From positions 3,658,001 to 3,722,000 of the forward strand of contig NZ_AP024585.1 in the NCBI RefSeq assembly GCF_018323885.1: a stretch of 64,000 nt of DNA, read 5' to 3'. Every line of letters begins with the position of its first letter. The first letter of the stretch is position 1. Positions 40,066 to 50,378 of this stretch are shown here, piece by piece. The stretch comes from Citrobacter amalonaticus (GTDB taxonomy: Bacteria > Pseudomonadota > Gammaproteobacteria > Enterobacterales > Enterobacteriaceae). Position numbers and translations under genes: made by a program. Below the pieces are notes generated by a model that did not search any database, was not told where the DNA came from, and worked only from the letters and a program-made list of their open reading frames with translations.

Positions 40066-40211
40066 CAACATTTAGGTGATGTATCACTTATGTTTATGGC
40101 AAAAGCCCAGGGTGATGGAAGCGACTTCACGGAATTGAAAACCTGTAACGGAAATCGCGTGGGACTTACGTGGAAAAGGCAGGAGTGTGAAACAGGTCGC
40201 TTGACCCTATG

Positions 40212-40259
40212 AAAACGCCCCTAAAAACCCTTCTATGTTGAGGGTATTTAGGGGCGTTT
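40212..40259 (-). terminator. Terminator downstream of yqcA
   Basis: Read leftward, AAACGCCCCTAAATACCCT pairs with AGGGTTTTTAGGGGCGTTT across an eight-base loop and ends in TTTTCAT. It is the probable end of the yqcC-truC-yqcA transcript, about 100 bases after the yqcA stop. Confidence 0.8.
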
Positions 40260-40359
40260 GCCCGAGGCTAACTCGATTCAGTATGGGTAGCATAGCATCA
40301 GGTTGTTCCCGTGCCTGGCACCATAAGAGAGCCCCTCCCGGTAGGGGGAGGGTTCACTC

Positions 40360-40809
40360 TCAGGATAAGAGTGTGCCCCAATGTTCAACCCAGGGATTGG
40401 ATTCGCTTTCGGGCTCCGGGTGCTCACTGGCATCAATCAGCAACATTTCCCCCACGCGCTGCGCGCTTTGCTCCTGTAACAGGGCATCAAACTGTTTACC
40501 GCCATTACAGAAATTGACGTAGCTGCTGTCGCCTAACGCAATCACGCCGTAACGCAGATTTGGCTGGAAACCCAGTTGGTCTTTGATTCCCTGAAACAAC
40601 GGCACAATGCTGTCAGGTAAATCGCCCTGCCCGGTCGTTGAGGTGACCACCAGCGCGATTTTATCCTGATATTTCTGCCAGTCCGTCAGTTCAGGATCTT
40701 CAAAAACAGTCGCATTGTGCCCCTGGGCCGTCAGGATCGCTTCGGCCTCTTCGGCCACCAGTAGCGCGTTACCGTACATTGTCCCGACAAAAATCCCGAT
40801 TTCCGCCAT
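40360..40809 (-). CDS. yqcA: Flavodoxin-like protein (MioC family)
   Basis: A 149-residue FMN-binding flavodoxin of the MioC type. The phosphate loop [16 protein letters not shown] (residues 8-23) and [11 protein letters not shown] plus [18 protein letters not shown] are the FMN-contact loops. It ends the yqcC-truC-yqcA operon, starting six bases after the truC stop. The precise redox partner is not known. Confidence 0.92.
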   Translation of the reverse strand: MAEIGIFVGTMYGNALLVAEEAEAILTAQGHNATVFEDPELTDWQKYQDKIALVVTSTTGQGDLPDSIVPLFQGIKDQLGFQPNLRYGVIALGDSSYVNFCNGGKQFDALLQEQSAQRVGEMLLIDASEHPEPESESNPWVEHWGTLLS

Positions 40810-40815
40810 GCTTAA

Positions 40816-41610
40816 TTACTCCCTGAATGAAGAACGTATGCGTTCATCCTGACCTGCTGGCTCACTTAACTCAACCCTTTCATTATCAGGGAGAAGTCCC
40901 TGCCAGCCAAACTGTGATAGCGCCTGCATCCAGACCGTATCCAGCCCGGCATGAATCGTCAACGGTTCACCGGTAAACGGATGAGTCAGCGAAAGCTGGC
41001 TGGCATGCAGCATCAGTCGGTTGCAGCCAAAATGTTCCGCTGCACTGCGGTTCTGCCGCAAATCGCCATGCTTGCTGTCGCCAATAATCGGATGGCGCAG
41101 GTGCGCCAGATGACGTCTGAGCTGATGCTTGCGTCCCGTTTGCGGATCCAGTTCCACCAGTCCGTAACGAGTCGTCGGATAACGCCCGGTTGCCACGGGC
41201 ATTTCAACGGTGGCGAGGCCATGGTAATGAGTTACCGCAGGCTGTGGGTCTTTGTTTTCGCGGGCAAACTTGTCGGCGATTTTATCCAGTTCCTCCACCA
41301 GCGGATAATCGAGTACCGCCTCTTCCATTAACCAACCACGGACAATGGCGTGATAGCGCTTATGGATCTGGTGTTGCTCAAACTGCTGCGCGAGACGGCG
41401 TCCGGCTTCACTGGATAAGCCCATCAGCAGGACGCCGGATGTTGGTCTGTCGAGGCGATGCGCGGTAAACACATGCTGACCAATCTGGTCACGCACGGTC
41501 TGCATCACCACCACTTTTTCGTCTCGATCCAGCCAGCTGCGGTGCACCAGCCAGCCGGAAGGCTTGTTGACCGCAACCAGCCATTCATCCTGATACAGAA
41601 TTTCCAGCAT
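40816..41610 (-). CDS. truC: tRNA pseudouridine(65) synthase
   Basis: TruC converts U65 in tRNA-Ile and tRNA-Asp to pseudouridine. The 264-residue RluA-family protein has the catalytic HRLDRPTSGV with Asp54, NKPSGWLVHRSWLDRD near the start and LVELDPQTGRKHQLRRHLAHLRHPIIGD. The ATG overlaps the yqcC stop by one base (TGATG). The length is four residues more than the E. coli protein. Confidence 0.95.
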   Translation of the reverse strand: MLEILYQDEWLVAVNKPSGWLVHRSWLDRDEKVVVMQTVRDQIGQHVFTAHRLDRPTSGVLLMGLSSEAGRRLAQQFEQHQIHKRYHAIVRGWLMEEAVLDYPLVEELDKIADKFARENKDPQPAVTHYHGLATVEMPVATGRYPTTRYGLVELDPQTGRKHQLRRHLAHLRHPIIGDSKHGDLRQNRSAAEHFGCNRLMLHASQLSLTHPFTGEPLTIHAGLDTVWMQALSQFGWQGLLPDNERVELSEPAGQDERIRSSFRE

Positions 41611-41939
41611 CAGGATTTATCTTGCGCAAAAAGCGCATCCAGCGCCTGCAACGCCTCCAGCAGGATTTCGCGCTGCGGATGATCGGCGGTCAGCGCCATT
41701 TCGTAATAAGGTGCGACGGCAAACGCCTCGGGCAGCGGTTGCGCACTGTCCAGTAGCGCATGCATGCGGGGGATAAGGACCCATTGCAGCCACTCAATGG
41801 GTTCCATCGTATCCATACAAAACGGTTGGGTGCTGGTAAACAGGTGGGCTTCGGGTTCATCCATCCGCCAGTGTTGATGCTCACGCAGCAACGCTTCAAG
41901 TGCATGAAGCTGCTGACGCACACGGTCATGAGTCGTCAT
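41610..41939 (-). CDS. yqcC: YqcC-like conserved protein
   Basis: A 109-residue cytoplasmic protein of the YqcC family (DUF446), of unknown biochemical role. The sequence MTTHDRVRQQLHALEALLREHQHW, the PFCMDTMEPIEWLQWVLIPRMHALL stretch and PYYEMAL identify it. The longer in-frame start at 42014 would run through the csrB 3' end, so the ATG at 41939 is preferred. It is co-transcribed with truC and yqcA. Confidence 0.9.
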   Translation of the reverse strand: MTTHDRVRQQLHALEALLREHQHWRMDEPEAHLFTSTQPFCMDTMEPIEWLQWVLIPRMHALLDSAQPLPEAFAVAPYYEMALTADHPQREILLEALQALDALFAQDKS

Positions 41940-42000
41940 GAAAGTCACCTCAATGATGAAAAATCTGGCGCGAAGGATACCACCAGTAAAATGAGAAGCA

Positions 42001-42366
42001 AAAAAAGGGAGCACTGTAAAAACAGTGCTCCCGGTTCGTTTCGCAGCATTCCAGCTACTTTTTGTGCTCCCTGCTCATCCGTGACAACTTTTCCTCTGGT
42101 CTTGCGACCTGTTGTTCATCCTGAACATTTTGCATCCTGCTCACACCACCCCGATGTGATTACTTCATCCTGAAGCATCCTGGCCATCCTGACCCACCGA
42201 CTATCCTGACCGGCTCTCGTTCTCCTTCCTGGAGGTGTCCTTTAACGCATTCCCGCGTTATCCTCTTCACTTCATCCTGAAGCCTTTCCCTGTAACACCG
42301 TCCTGGTGTGTCCTGCTGAAGTGTCATCATCCTGATGTTCACTTCGTTGTGCGACTCCCTGTCGAC
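42001..42366 (-). ncRNA. csrB: CsrB small regulatory RNA
   Basis: CsrB sequesters the RNA-binding protein CsrA. The leftward transcript starts at GTCGACAGGGAGTC (5' end near 42366) and has many CAGGATG/AGGA motifs in hairpin loops, one of the clearest signs of a CsrA sponge. It ends with the strong hairpin GGGAGCACTGT/ACAGTGCTCCC and a T-run at about 42000-42006. Length (366) and the yqcC-csrB-syd context match E. coli. CsrB levels are set by BarA-UvrY; a UvrY box lies upstream. Confidence 0.97.
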
Positions 42367-42539
42367 GTACATAGAATCGCCTTTTTCACGCCGTCTTACA
42401 AGATGCTTACAGGCAATGCCTTAAGGAAAATTTCATATGAAAGTTGACATAAAATCATTAACTCGATGATTTATTAGGTTATTAGCCATTTTTACTTCGT
42501 GATATCTTCATTTACTACCTGGCGATCTCCTACAGGGCT

Positions 42540-42557
42540 TGTAAGAGATCTCTCACA
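42540..42557. promoter_or_regulatory. UvrY (SirA/GacA-type) box for csrB
   Basis: TGTAAGAGATCTCTCACA is an almost perfect 18-base palindrome of the GacA/UvrY/SirA type, lying about 180 bases upstream of the csrB start, between csrB and syd. Distant upstream UvrY binding is known for this sRNA in related bacteria. Its own BarA kinase is at 31801-34557. Confidence 0.85.
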
Positions 42558-42576
42558 TATTCATGAGTGAAATGGA

Positions 42577-43122
42577 TTACAGAAGAGGATTAAGGTGCGT
42601 AAGGAAATCCGCAAGAGTAGGGGCCAGGACGGAACGATTACGGGTTCCCAGCGTTTCTTTGATCACTTCCCCCGACAGATTGCAGAGCGAAATGACCTCC
42701 AGTTCATTGTCCAGTGTGGCAATAAAAAGGGTCGGCGACAGTTTCAAACGTTTCTGCGTCACCAGATGACCAATCAGGTTCTCCTGAACCCGTCTGAAAT
42801 CATCCACGCTCCAGGTTTGCAACAGCGTCAGCGTTTCGCTGCCTGACTGCGCGCGCATATCCCCGGCAAACTGCGTGGTATAAAATGCGTGAAGCGCAGG
42901 TTGTACCACAATATCGAAGGCGCGTTCAACCGCGTTTACATTCTGTTCACCTTCAAACGGCTGCGGTTGCCAGTACACAGCATCACGGGTAGTCGAGATA
43001 ATGCAGGGAGAAGGCACGCCATACAGTTCTTCGCTCATCGGCCAACTGCCGTTTTTTGCATGCCATGCGTCACAGTAACGCGCCGTAAAATCCTTCAGGG
43101 CTAAAGCTGTCTGTTCGTCCAC
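42577..43122 (-). CDS. syd: SecY-interacting protein Syd
   Basis: Syd is a small cytosolic protein that binds the SecY cytosolic face and can disrupt abnormal translocons. The 181-residue length matches E. coli. Segments such as [33 protein letters not shown] and [24 protein letters not shown] identify the family. It is divergent from queF with 68 bases between them, and its 3' end faces the csrB regulatory region. Confidence 0.95.
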   Translation of the reverse strand: MDEQTALALKDFTARYCDAWHAKNGSWPMSEELYGVPSPCIISTTRDAVYWQPQPFEGEQNVNAVERAFDIVVQPALHAFYTTQFAGDMRAQSGSETLTLLQTWSVDDFRRVQENLIGHLVTQKRLKLSPTLFIATLDNELEVISLCNLSGEVIKETLGTRNRSVLAPTLADFLTHLNPLL

Positions 43123-43190
43123 CGGTTTCTCTCTTCATAAAAGCCAGGATACACTTGGCGCATAGTGTATCTGGTTTATGACGGTGAAAC

Positions 43191-44039
43191 ATGTCTTCTT
43201 ATGAAAACCATCAGGCTCTTGATGGCCTGACGCTCGGTAAATCAACGGATTACCGGGATATTTACGACCCCAGCCTGTTACAGGGCGTGCCTCGCAGTCT
43301 GAATCGCGACCCGCTGGGTCTAAAAGCTGACAGCCTGCCGTTTCACGGTGCCGATATCTGGACGCTGTATGAACTGTCATGGCTGAATGCCAGGGGATTA
43401 CCACAGGTGGCGGTGGGTCATGTGGAACTGGATTACACCAGCCTCAATCTGATTGAATCCAAAAGCTTTAAGCTGTATCTGAACAGTTTTAACCAGACGC
43501 GGTTTGACTCCTGGGAAGCGGTACAACAGACGCTGGAAAACGATTTGCGCGCCTGTGCTGAAGGGAAAGTGACCGTTGCGCTATACCGTCTCGATGAGCT
43601 GGAAGGACAGCCGGTCGCGCATTTTCACGGCACCTGCATTGATGATCAGGACATTGACATCGATAACTACCAGTTCACTACCGATTATCTGCAGTCCGCC
43701 ACCAGCGGTGAAAAAGTGGTAGAAGAGACGCTGGTGAGTCATCTGTTGAAATCAAACTGTCTGATCACCCATCAGCCGGACTGGGGCTCCATACAAATTC
43801 AGTATCGCGGACGCAAGATCGATCGCGAAAAACTACTCCGTTATCTGATCTCTTTCCGCCATCATAACGAGTTTCACGAGCAGTGCGTAGAACGCATTTT
43901 CAACGACCTGCTACGCTTCTGTCAGCCGGAAAAACTGAGCGTTTATGCACGCTATACGCGCCGTGGTGGTCTGGATATTAACCCATGGCGGAGCAACACC
44001 GACTTCGTTCCGGCAACCGGCAGATTAGTTCGACAGTGA
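43191..44039 (+). CDS. queF: NADPH-dependent 7-cyano-7-deazaguanine reductase
   Basis: QueF reduces preQ0 nitrile to preQ1 amine, the committed step after queD/queE/queC in queuosine synthesis. The 282-residue long-form protein has tandem T-fold halves, the substrate-binding IESKSFK (Glu89, Ser90) and the catalytic [12 protein letters not shown] (Cys190, Asp197). The ATG follows GACGGTGAAAC. It stands alone on the plus strand before ppnN. Confidence 0.97.
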   Translation: MSSYENHQALDGLTLGKSTDYRDIYDPSLLQGVPRSLNRDPLGLKADSLPFHGADIWTLYELSWLNARGLPQVAVGHVELDYTSLNLIESKSFKLYLNSFNQTRFDSWEAVQQTLENDLRACAEGKVTVALYRLDELEGQPVAHFHGTCIDDQDIDIDNYQFTTDYLQSATSGEKVVEETLVSHLLKSNCLITHQPDWGSIQIQYRGRKIDREKLLRYLISFRHHNEFHEQCVERIFNDLLRFCQPEKLSVYARYTRRGGLDINPWRSNTDFVPATGRLVRQ

Positions 44040-44151
44040 ATTATTTCACAATTTTGCGGGTCGGATTCCACGCGTAAGGTTGTGAAAGGTCATAAGCCAG
44101 GGCTATTGTACTCTACAGGGAATGACGTTTTGCGTCCCATAAGGAGTTTAC

Positions 44152-45516
44152 TTGATTACACATATTAGCCCGCTTGGCTCAATGGACATGTTGTCGCAAC
44201 TGGAAGTCGATATGCTTAAACGCACGGCCAGCAGCGACCTGTATCAACTGTTTCGTAACTGTTCGCTTGCCGTTTTAAACTCCGGCAGTCTGACTGACAA
44301 CAGCAAAGAGCTGCTGTCCCGCTTTGAAAGTTTCGACATTAACGTGCTGCGTCGCGAACGCGGCGTGAAGCTGGAACTGATCAACCCGCCAGAAGATGCC
44401 TTCGTCGATGGCCGTATCATTCGCGCACTGCAGGCGAACTTGTTTGCCGTGCTGCGCGATATTCTGTTTGTTAACGGGCAGATTCATAACGCGGGCCGTT
44501 TCCAGCATCTGGATCTCGAAAGCTCCGTGCACATTACTAACCTGGTGTTCTCTATTTTGCGTAATGCCAGAGCGCTGCACGTGGGCGAAGCGCCAAACAT
44601 GGTGGTTTGCTGGGGCGGCCACTCGATTAATGAAAACGAATACCTGTACGCCCGACGCGTCGGGACACAGTTAGGTCTGCGCGAACTGAACATCTGTACC
44701 GGTTGCGGGCCTGGCGCAATGGAAGCGCCGATGAAAGGTGCCGCGGTGGGCCATGCGCAACAGCGTTATAAAGACAGCCGTTTTATTGGGATGACTGAGC
44801 CGTCGATTATCGCCGCTGAACCACCGAACCCGCTGGTTAACGAACTGATCATTATGCCGGACATTGAAAAACGTCTGGAAGCCTTCGTGCGTATCGCCCA
44901 CGGCATTATCATCTTCCCGGGCGGTGTCGGTACAGCGGAAGAGTTACTGTATCTGTTGGGGATCCTGATGAATCCGGCGAACAAAGATCAGGTTCTACCG
45001 CTCATCCTCACCGGCCCGAAAGAGAGCGCTGATTACTTCCGCGTGCTGGATGAGTTCATCGTGCATACGCTGGGAGAAGCCGCGCGCACGCATTACCGCA
45101 TTATCATTGATGACGCAGCAGAAGTGGCGCGCCTGATGAAAAAAGCGATGCCGCTGGTGAAAGAGAACCGTCGTGATACCGGTGATGCCTACAGCTTCAA
45201 CTGGTCGATTCGTATCACGCCGGATCTGCAAATGCCGTTCGAACCGTCCCACGAGAACATGGCCAACCTGAAGCTGTACCCTGACCAACCGGTTGAGGTA
45301 CTGGCGGCAGACCTGCGTCGCGCCTTCTCCGGCATTGTAGCGGGTAACGTTAAGGAAGTGGGTATCCGCGCCATTGAAGAGTTTGGGCCATACAAAATCC
45401 ACGGCGACAGTGAAATGATGCGTCGCATGGACGATCTCCTGCAAGGTTTTGTTGCGCAGCACCGTATGAAGCTGCCAGGCACCGCCTATATCCCCTGCTA
45501 CGAAATTTGCGGCTGA
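44152..45516 (+). CDS. ppnN: Pyrimidine/purine nucleotide 5'-monophosphate nucleosidase
   Basis: PpnN (YgdH) cleaves nucleotide monophosphates to base and ribose-5-phosphate and is bound by (p)ppGpp in E. coli. The 454-residue protein has the LOG-type lysine-decarboxylase-like core, with [55 protein letters not shown]. It starts with TTG at 44152, as in E. coli, preceded by AAGGAG at five bases. The relA gene, which makes its regulator, is also in the window. Confidence 0.96.
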   Translation: MITHISPLGSMDMLSQLEVDMLKRTASSDLYQLFRNCSLAVLNSGSLTDNSKELLSRFESFDINVLRRERGVKLELINPPEDAFVDGRIIRALQANLFAVLRDILFVNGQIHNAGRFQHLDLESSVHITNLVFSILRNARALHVGEAPNMVVCWGGHSINENEYLYARRVGTQLGLRELNICTGCGPGAMEAPMKGAAVGHAQQRYKDSRFIGMTEPSIIAAEPPNPLVNELIIMPDIEKRLEAFVRIAHGIIIFPGGVGTAEELLYLLGILMNPANKDQVLPLILTGPKESADYFRVLDEFIVHTLGEAARTHYRIIIDDAAEVARLMKKAMPLVKENRRDTGDAYSFNWSIRITPDLQMPFEPSHENMANLKLYPDQPVEVLAADLRRAFSGIVAGNVKEVGIRAIEEFGPYKIHGDSEMMRRMDDLLQGFVAQHRMKLPGTAYIPCYEICG

Positions 45517-46023
45517 CGCGAAAAGCGTTTCATGGACCGGGAGCGGCGAATGGCCCTTCCGGTTTTTCTATAATTACCAATGAGATAATACGTTCACTTT
45601 ATTAAGCCTGCTAATACATCATACAAAAAATATCGCTACGCAAACGATTACCTCGCTAATGCAACCGCGTTTTATCATCCATAATTTAAATTAGTCACCA
45701 CAAACCACTATAAAGGTCGCTTTTTACAACGTAACCTCCGCATCTGTCTGGCAATCCTTTCTGTCAATATGTTGTTAATGCTAGCCTTCGCACGCGTAAA
45801 TTCGCTGTGATGATTTTTTAACAGACCAATGATCCAAAAATATCCACATTAGAAGTGGATTATTGCATTTGAGATCGCGATCACTGATAGATTCATTAGT
45901 TAAATGTATCTTTCTGCCCGCAAATTACTACGGTTAAAAATTTTATAAAAATCGTCGCTGCAAGAATTTCGTTTTACGGTCAGGAACATTTTCCTGATTT
46001 TTAGCTTCCTCCAGGAGAAATAG
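45517..46023. promoter_or_regulatory. sdaC upstream region
   Basis: A 507-base gene-free stretch. Near the left end ACCGG...CCGGTTTTT forms the probable ppnN terminator (about 45537-45571). The middle is AT-rich and holds TCCAC-N7-GTGGA (about 45844-45860) and a CRP-like site (45870-45885). The sdaC ATG follows CCAGGAGAAATAG. Lrp and CRP control is known for sdaC in E. coli; Lrp sites could not be defined here. Confidence 0.55.
45870..45885. promoter_or_regulatory. CRP-like site upstream of sdaC
   Basis: TGAGATCGCGATCACT is close to the CRP palindrome TGTGATCTAGATCACA and keeps the strong GATC...GATCAC core. It lies about 138 bases upstream of the sdaC start codon. Confidence 0.55.
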
Positions 46024-47313
46024 ATGGAAACCATTCAAACCAGCACAATTGCTTCGACTGAATCACGAAGCGCATGGCGCAAGACCGATACCATGTGGAT
46101 GCTGGGCCTTTATGGCACGGCTATCGGTGCGGGCGTATTGTTCCTGCCAATCAACGCAGGTGTCGGTGGGATGATCCCACTGATCATCATGGCAATCCTC
46201 GCCTTCCCGATGACCTTCTTCGCCCACCGTGGTCTGACTCGCTTTGTGCTGTCCGGCAAAAATCCGGGTGAAGACATCACAGAAGTAGTTGAAGAGCACT
46301 TTGGTATCGGCGCGGGTAAACTGATTACCCTGCTGTACTTCTTCGCGATTTACCCGATTCTGTTGGTCTATAGTGTCGCGATCACCAACACGGTTGAGAG
46401 CTTCCTGACTCACCAGTTATCCATCACCCCGCCACCGCGTGCGATCCTGTCGCTGATCCTGATTGTCGGGATGATGACTATCGTTCGCTTCGGTGAGCAG
46501 ATGATCGTGAAGGCAATGAGCATCCTGGTGTTCCCGTTTGTCGCTGCACTGATGCTGCTGGCACTGTACCTGATCCCACAGTGGAGCGGTGCTGCGCTGG
46601 AAACCCTGTCCTTTGATTCTGCGGCTACGACTGGCAACGGTCTGTGGATGACCCTGTGGCTGGCGATTCCGGTGATGGTGTTCTCTTTCAACCACTCTCC
46701 GATTATCTCTTCTTTCGCGGTAGCGAAGCGTGAAGAGTACGGCGACGCGGCAGAGAAAAAATGCTCGAAGATTCTGGCATTCGCTCACATCATGATGGTG
46801 CTGACGGTGATGTTCTTCGTCTTCAGTTGCGTACTGAGTCTGACTCCGGCGGATCTGGCGGCAGCGAAAGAGCAGAACATCTCGATTCTGTCTTACCTGG
46901 CAAACCACTTTAATGCGCCGATCATCGCCTGGATGGCACCGATCATCGCAATGATTGCTATCACCAAATCCTTCCTCGGCCACTACCTGGGCGCGCGTGA
47001 AGGTTTCAACGGGATGGTCATCAAATCTCTGCGTGGTAAAGGCAAGTCTATCGAAATCAACAAACTGAACCGCATCACTGCGCTGTTCATGCTGGTAACG
47101 ACCTGGATTGTCGCCACCCTGAACCCGAGCATCCTCGGTATGATTGAAACCCTGGGTGGTCCAATCATCGCGATGATCCTGTTCCTGATGCCGATGTACG
47201 CAATCCAGAAAGTACCGGCAATGCGTAAATACAGCGGTCACATCAGCAACGTGTTTGTTGTCGTGATGGGTCTGATTGCTATCTCCGCGATTTTCTACTC
47301 CCTGTTCAGCTAA
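46024..47313 (+). CDS. sdaC: Serine transporter SdaC
   Basis: SdaC is an inner-membrane proton-coupled serine transporter of the STP/HAAAP family. The 429-residue protein has about eleven hydrophobic segments, beginning [25 protein letters not shown] and with the [19 protein letters not shown] loop. It is 60 bases upstream of sdaB, with a GC-rich hairpin between them, so import and breakdown of serine are co-expressed. The ATG has CCAGGAG upstream. Confidence 0.97.
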   Translation: METIQTSTIASTESRSAWRKTDTMWMLGLYGTAIGAGVLFLPINAGVGGMIPLIIMAILAFPMTFFAHRGLTRFVLSGKNPGEDITEVVEEHFGIGAGKLITLLYFFAIYPILLVYSVAITNTVESFLTHQLSITPPPRAILSLILIVGMMTIVRFGEQMIVKAMSILVFPFVAALMLLALYLIPQWSGAALETLSFDSAATTGNGLWMTLWLAIPVMVFSFNHSPIISSFAVAKREEYGDAAEKKCSKILAFAHIMMVLTVMFFVFSCVLSLTPADLAAAKEQNISILSYLANHFNAPIIAWMAPIIAMIAITKSFLGHYLGAREGFNGMVIKSLRGKGKSIEINKLNRITALFMLVTTWIVATLNPSILGMIETLGGPIIAMILFLMPMYAIQKVPAMRKYSGHISNVFVVVMGLIAISAIFYSLFS

Positions 47314-47373
47314 GTTGTTTAGCGCCGCTTTCGGGCGGCGCTTCCTCCCTGATATAACCGCAATGGATGCCCT

Positions 47374-48741
47374 ATGATTAGCGTATTCGATATTTTCAAA
47401 ATCGGCATTGGCCCTTCCAGTTCACACACCGTTGGACCAATGAAAGCTGGCAAACAATTCACGGATGATCTGATTGCCCGCCATATTCTGACGGATGTCA
47501 CCCGCGTGGTGGTGGATGTGTATGGCTCCCTGTCGCTGACGGGTAAAGGCCACCACACCGATATCGCGATTATCATGGGTCTGGCGGGAAATCTGCCGGA
47601 TACCGTCGACATCGACGCCATCCCGGGCTTCATCCAGGATGTGAACACCCACGGGCGACTGCTGCTGGCGAACGGTCAGCATGAAGTTGAATTCCCGGTT
47701 GATAAGTGCATGAATTTCCATGCCGATAACCTGTCTCTGCACGAGAACGGGATGCGCATTACCGCGCTGGCGGGCGATAACGTCCTCTACAGCCAGACTT
47801 ATTACTCCATTGGCGGTGGTTTCATCGTTGATGAAGAACATTTCGGTTTACCGAACAGTGCGCCGGTCAACGTACCGTATCCGTACAAATCGGCTGCCGA
47901 TTTGCAAAAACACTGTCAGGAAACCGGACTTTCCCTTTCCGGTCTGATGATGCAAAACGAACTGGCATTACACAGCAAAGAAGAGCTGGAACAGCACTTT
48001 GCTAACGTCTGGGAGGTAATGCGCAGCGGCATTGAGCGCGGCATCACCACCGAGGGCGTTCTGCCTGGAAAACTGCGCGTTCCCCGCCGTGCGGCTGCGC
48101 TGCGTCGTATGCTGGTGAGCAGCGACAAAACCACCACCGATCCGATGGCGGTCGTTGACTGGATCAACATGTTCGCTCTGGCGGTAAACGAAGAGAACGC
48201 CGCTGGCGGACGCGTGGTTACTGCACCGACGAACGGCGCCTGTGGTATCGTGCCAGCCGTGCTCGCCTACTACGACAAATTCATCCGCGAAGTGAACGCT
48301 AACTCGCTGGCTCGCTACATGCTGGTCGCCAGTGCGATTGGCTCACTGTACAAGATGAATGCCTCCATTTCCGGCGCGGAAGTGGGCTGTCAGGGCGAAG
48401 TCGGTGTGGCCTGCTCGATGGCGGCGGCCGGTCTGGCAGAACTGCTGGGCGGCAGTCCGATGCAGGTGTGTATTGCTGCGGAAATCGGTATGGAACACAA
48501 CCTCGGTCTGACCTGCGATCCAGTTGCAGGACAGGTTCAGGTACCGTGCATTGAGCGTAACGCCATTGCATCCGTCAAGGCGGTCAACGCAGCACGTATG
48601 GCCCTGCGCCGTACCAGCGAACCTCGCGTTTGTCTCGATAAAGTCATCGAAACCATGTACGAAACCGGTAAAGACATGAACGCCAAGTACCGCGAAACCT
48701 CTCGCGGCGGCCTGGCCATGAAGATTGTCACCTGCGATTAA
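47374..48741 (+). CDS. sdaB: L-serine dehydratase 2
   Basis: SdaB deaminates L-serine to pyruvate and ammonia with an oxygen-sensitive 4Fe-4S cluster. The 455-residue protein starts MISVFDIFKIGIGPSSSHTVGP (regulatory domain). The C-terminal catalytic domain has APTNGACGIVPAV, GCQGEVGVACSMAAAG and LTCDPVAGQVQVPC with cluster cysteines. It is the second gene of the serine operon and is followed by a GC-rich hairpin. Confidence 0.97.
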   Translation: MISVFDIFKIGIGPSSSHTVGPMKAGKQFTDDLIARHILTDVTRVVVDVYGSLSLTGKGHHTDIAIIMGLAGNLPDTVDIDAIPGFIQDVNTHGRLLLANGQHEVEFPVDKCMNFHADNLSLHENGMRITALAGDNVLYSQTYYSIGGGFIVDEEHFGLPNSAPVNVPYPYKSAADLQKHCQETGLSLSGLMMQNELALHSKEELEQHFANVWEVMRSGIERGITTEGVLPGKLRVPRRAAALRRMLVSSDKTTTDPMAVVDWINMFALAVNEENAAGGRVVTAPTNGACGIVPAVLAYYDKFIREVNANSLARYMLVASAIGSLYKMNASISGAEVGCQGEVGVACSMAAAGLAELLGGSPMQVCIAAEIGMEHNLGLTCDPVAGQVQVPCIERNAIASVKAVNAARMALRRTSEPRVCLDKVIETMYETGKDMNAKYRETSRGGLAMKIVTCD

Positions 48742-48751
48742 TCGTGCACTC

Positions 48752-48785
48752 AGAGGCCTCATTTTGCGAGGCCTCCTCCCGTTTT
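48752..48785 (+). terminator. Terminator after sdaB
   Basis: GAGGCCTC...GAGGCCTC forms a GC-rich palindromic stem with a short loop just after the sdaB stop, followed by CTCCCGTTTTAG. The T-run is weak, so termination may be partial. Confidence 0.6.
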
Positions 48786-48853
48786 AGCCTCCTGCAATAG
48801 CCTGCTTCCGTCCTGAATGTTACCCTACACGCTGACTGGTAAGGGAGAACACC

Positions 48854-49609
48854 GTGGCTGTCCATCTGCTCATCGTCGATGCACTCAATTTAATTCGCCG
48901 GATCCATGCCGTTCAGGGTTCGCCCTGTGTGGAGACCTGTCTGCACGCGCTTGACCAGCTGATTGTCCACAGCCAGCCCACCCACGCCGTGGCGGTGTTT
49001 GATGATGAAGCGCGTAACAGTGGATGGCGTCACCAGCGTCTTCCGGACTACAAAGCCGGTCGTCCACCGATGCCGGATGAACTGCACAATGAAATGCCCG
49101 CCCTGCGCACGGCCTTTGAACAGCGTGGCGTCGCGTGTTGGGTGTCGAGCGGCAATGAAGCCGATGATTTGGCGGCAACCCTGGCGGTAAAAGTCACACA
49201 AGCGGGCCACCAGGCGACTATCGTGTCGACTGACAAAGGCTATTGCCAGTTGCTCTCTCCGACGTTACGCATTCGCGATTACTTTCAGAAACGCTGGCTG
49301 GATGCGCCGTTCATTGAAAAAGAGTTTGGCGTTCAACCGCAGCAGTTGCCGGATTACTGGGGACTGGCGGGGATCAGCAGTTCAAAAGTACCCGGCGTCG
49401 CCGGTATTGGCCCGAAAAGCACCACCCAACTGTTGGTGCAGTTTCAGACGCTGGAAGGTCTCTACGCACATCTGGATGAAGTGCCGGTAAAATGGCGTAA
49501 GAAGCTGGAGGCTCACCGGGAGATGGCATTCTTATGCCGTGATATCGCACGGTTGCAAACCGATTTGCAGCTTGACGGAAACCTGCAACAGTTGCGTCTG
49601 GCACGATAG
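48854..49609 (+). CDS. xni: Flap endonuclease Xni
   Basis: Xni (ExoIX) is a 5' flap endonuclease related to the DNA polymerase I nuclease domain. The 251-residue protein starts with GTG at 48854, with AAGGGAGAACACC upstream. It carries [42 protein letters not shown] and STDKGYCQL acidic motifs and the [13 protein letters not shown] helix-hairpin-helix. Length and family are as in E. coli. It is followed by a REP element and the convergent fucA. Confidence 0.95.
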   Translation: MAVHLLIVDALNLIRRIHAVQGSPCVETCLHALDQLIVHSQPTHAVAVFDDEARNSGWRHQRLPDYKAGRPPMPDELHNEMPALRTAFEQRGVACWVSSGNEADDLAATLAVKVTQAGHQATIVSTDKGYCQLLSPTLRIRDYFQKRWLDAPFIEKEFGVQPQQLPDYWGLAGISSSKVPGVAGIGPKSTTQLLVQFQTLEGLYAHLDEVPVKWRKKLEAHREMAFLCRDIARLQTDLQLDGNLQQLRLAR

Positions 49610-49613
49610 CATT

Positions 49614-49646
49614 GCGGGCCGGATGGCGCAGACCGTCCGACCCGGC
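49614..49646. repeat. REP-like palindrome between xni and fucA
   Basis: GCGGGCCGGATGGCGC...CGTCCGACCCGGC has the GCCGGAT core of REP elements and lies between two convergent stop codons. Confidence 0.75.
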
Positions 49647-49673
49647 ACACAAACCACGACGACTCTGCACCGC

Positions 49674-50321
49674 TTATTCTTCGATACGTAATCCGTAGGT
49701 TTTAAACTTCTCGAGCACTACGGCGATTTCTTCATCGGATAACACCGGCACCGGATCCATCACCGCCAGCGTCTTCATATAGAGTTGCGCCAGCACTTCC
49801 ACCTCGTGCGCCAGCCACAGTGCCTTTTGCAGGTTCTCCTCGCAGGCAATTAAACCGTGGTGTTGCAGCAGCGTGGCTTTGCGATTTTTCAGCGCCACGA
49901 CCACATGTTCTGAGAGTTCGCGAGTGCCAAAAGTGGCGTAGGGCGCGCAGGGAATGGAATTCCCTCCCGCCGCCGCAATCATATAGTGGATGGCCGGGAT
50001 CGGCCGGTTGAGAATAGACACTGCGGTACAATGAATGGCGTGGTTATGCACAACAGCATTCGCTTCCGGGCGAGTCTGATAAGCCGCCAGATGAAAGCGC
50101 CATTCGCTGGACGGTAATTTCCCCTCTTCGTATTTGCCGTCGTTATCCACGTAGACAATCATCTGTTCGGTCATTCGTTCATAAGGAATGCCGCTCGGGG
50201 TAATCAACATACCGTCCTGATAACGCGCGCTCACATTTCCCGCCGTCCCCTGGTTTAATCCCAGGCGCGTCATTTCAAGACAGGTTTCAATAATTTCTCG
50301 AGATAAACGAGTTCTTTCCAT
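49674..50321 (-). CDS. fucA: L-fuculose-1-phosphate aldolase
   Basis: FucA cleaves L-fuculose-1-phosphate to dihydroxyacetone phosphate and L-lactaldehyde, using zinc. The 215-residue class II aldolase has TAGNVSARYQDGMLITPSG, SSEWRFHLAAY, the zinc histidines in VVHNHAIHCTA and the late LLQHHGLIACEE. The ATG at 50321 follows GGAGAACTGAG; nine upstream codons were not used. Unlike in E. coli, no fucO lies beside it, and the next upstream gene is a LacI-family regulator 57 bases away in the same direction. Confidence 0.96.
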   Translation of the reverse strand: MERTRLSREIIETCLEMTRLGLNQGTAGNVSARYQDGMLITPSGIPYERMTEQMIVYVDNDGKYEEGKLPSSEWRFHLAAYQTRPEANAVVHNHAIHCTAVSILNRPIPAIHYMIAAAGGNSIPCAPYATFGTRELSEHVVVALKNRKATLLQHHGLIACEENLQKALWLAHEVEVLAQLYMKTLAVMDPVPVLSDEEIAVVLEKFKTYGLRIEE

Positions 50322-50378
50322 CTCAGTTCTCCGGGGTACTCGGTTCAATGACTGATAACACTCTTTTTGTCGCGCGTA

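Larger units (their letters stand above)
39878..40359. promoter_or_regulatory. gudP upstream region and yqcA 3' region
   Basis: A 482-base stretch without a gene. On the left it holds the gudP promoter area, with a 9-bp inverted repeat GGTTCTTGC/GCAAGAACC (40041-40065) and, nearby, the palindrome GTGATACATCAC in the complement around 40076-40088; these are candidate CdaR or other operator sites. On the right lie the yqcA terminator (40212-40259) and a further GC-rich hairpin (about 40329-40350). No small ORF is convincing. Confidence 0.5.

Noticed and set aside
42001..42366. Short ORFs across the csrB region
   Set aside because: The stretch is fully explained by the CsrB RNA with its AGGA motifs and terminator.
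46417..47241. 274-codon open frame antisense to sdaC
   Set aside because: It is a complement of a membrane protein, rich in His, Asp and Arg, as typical for reverse frames.
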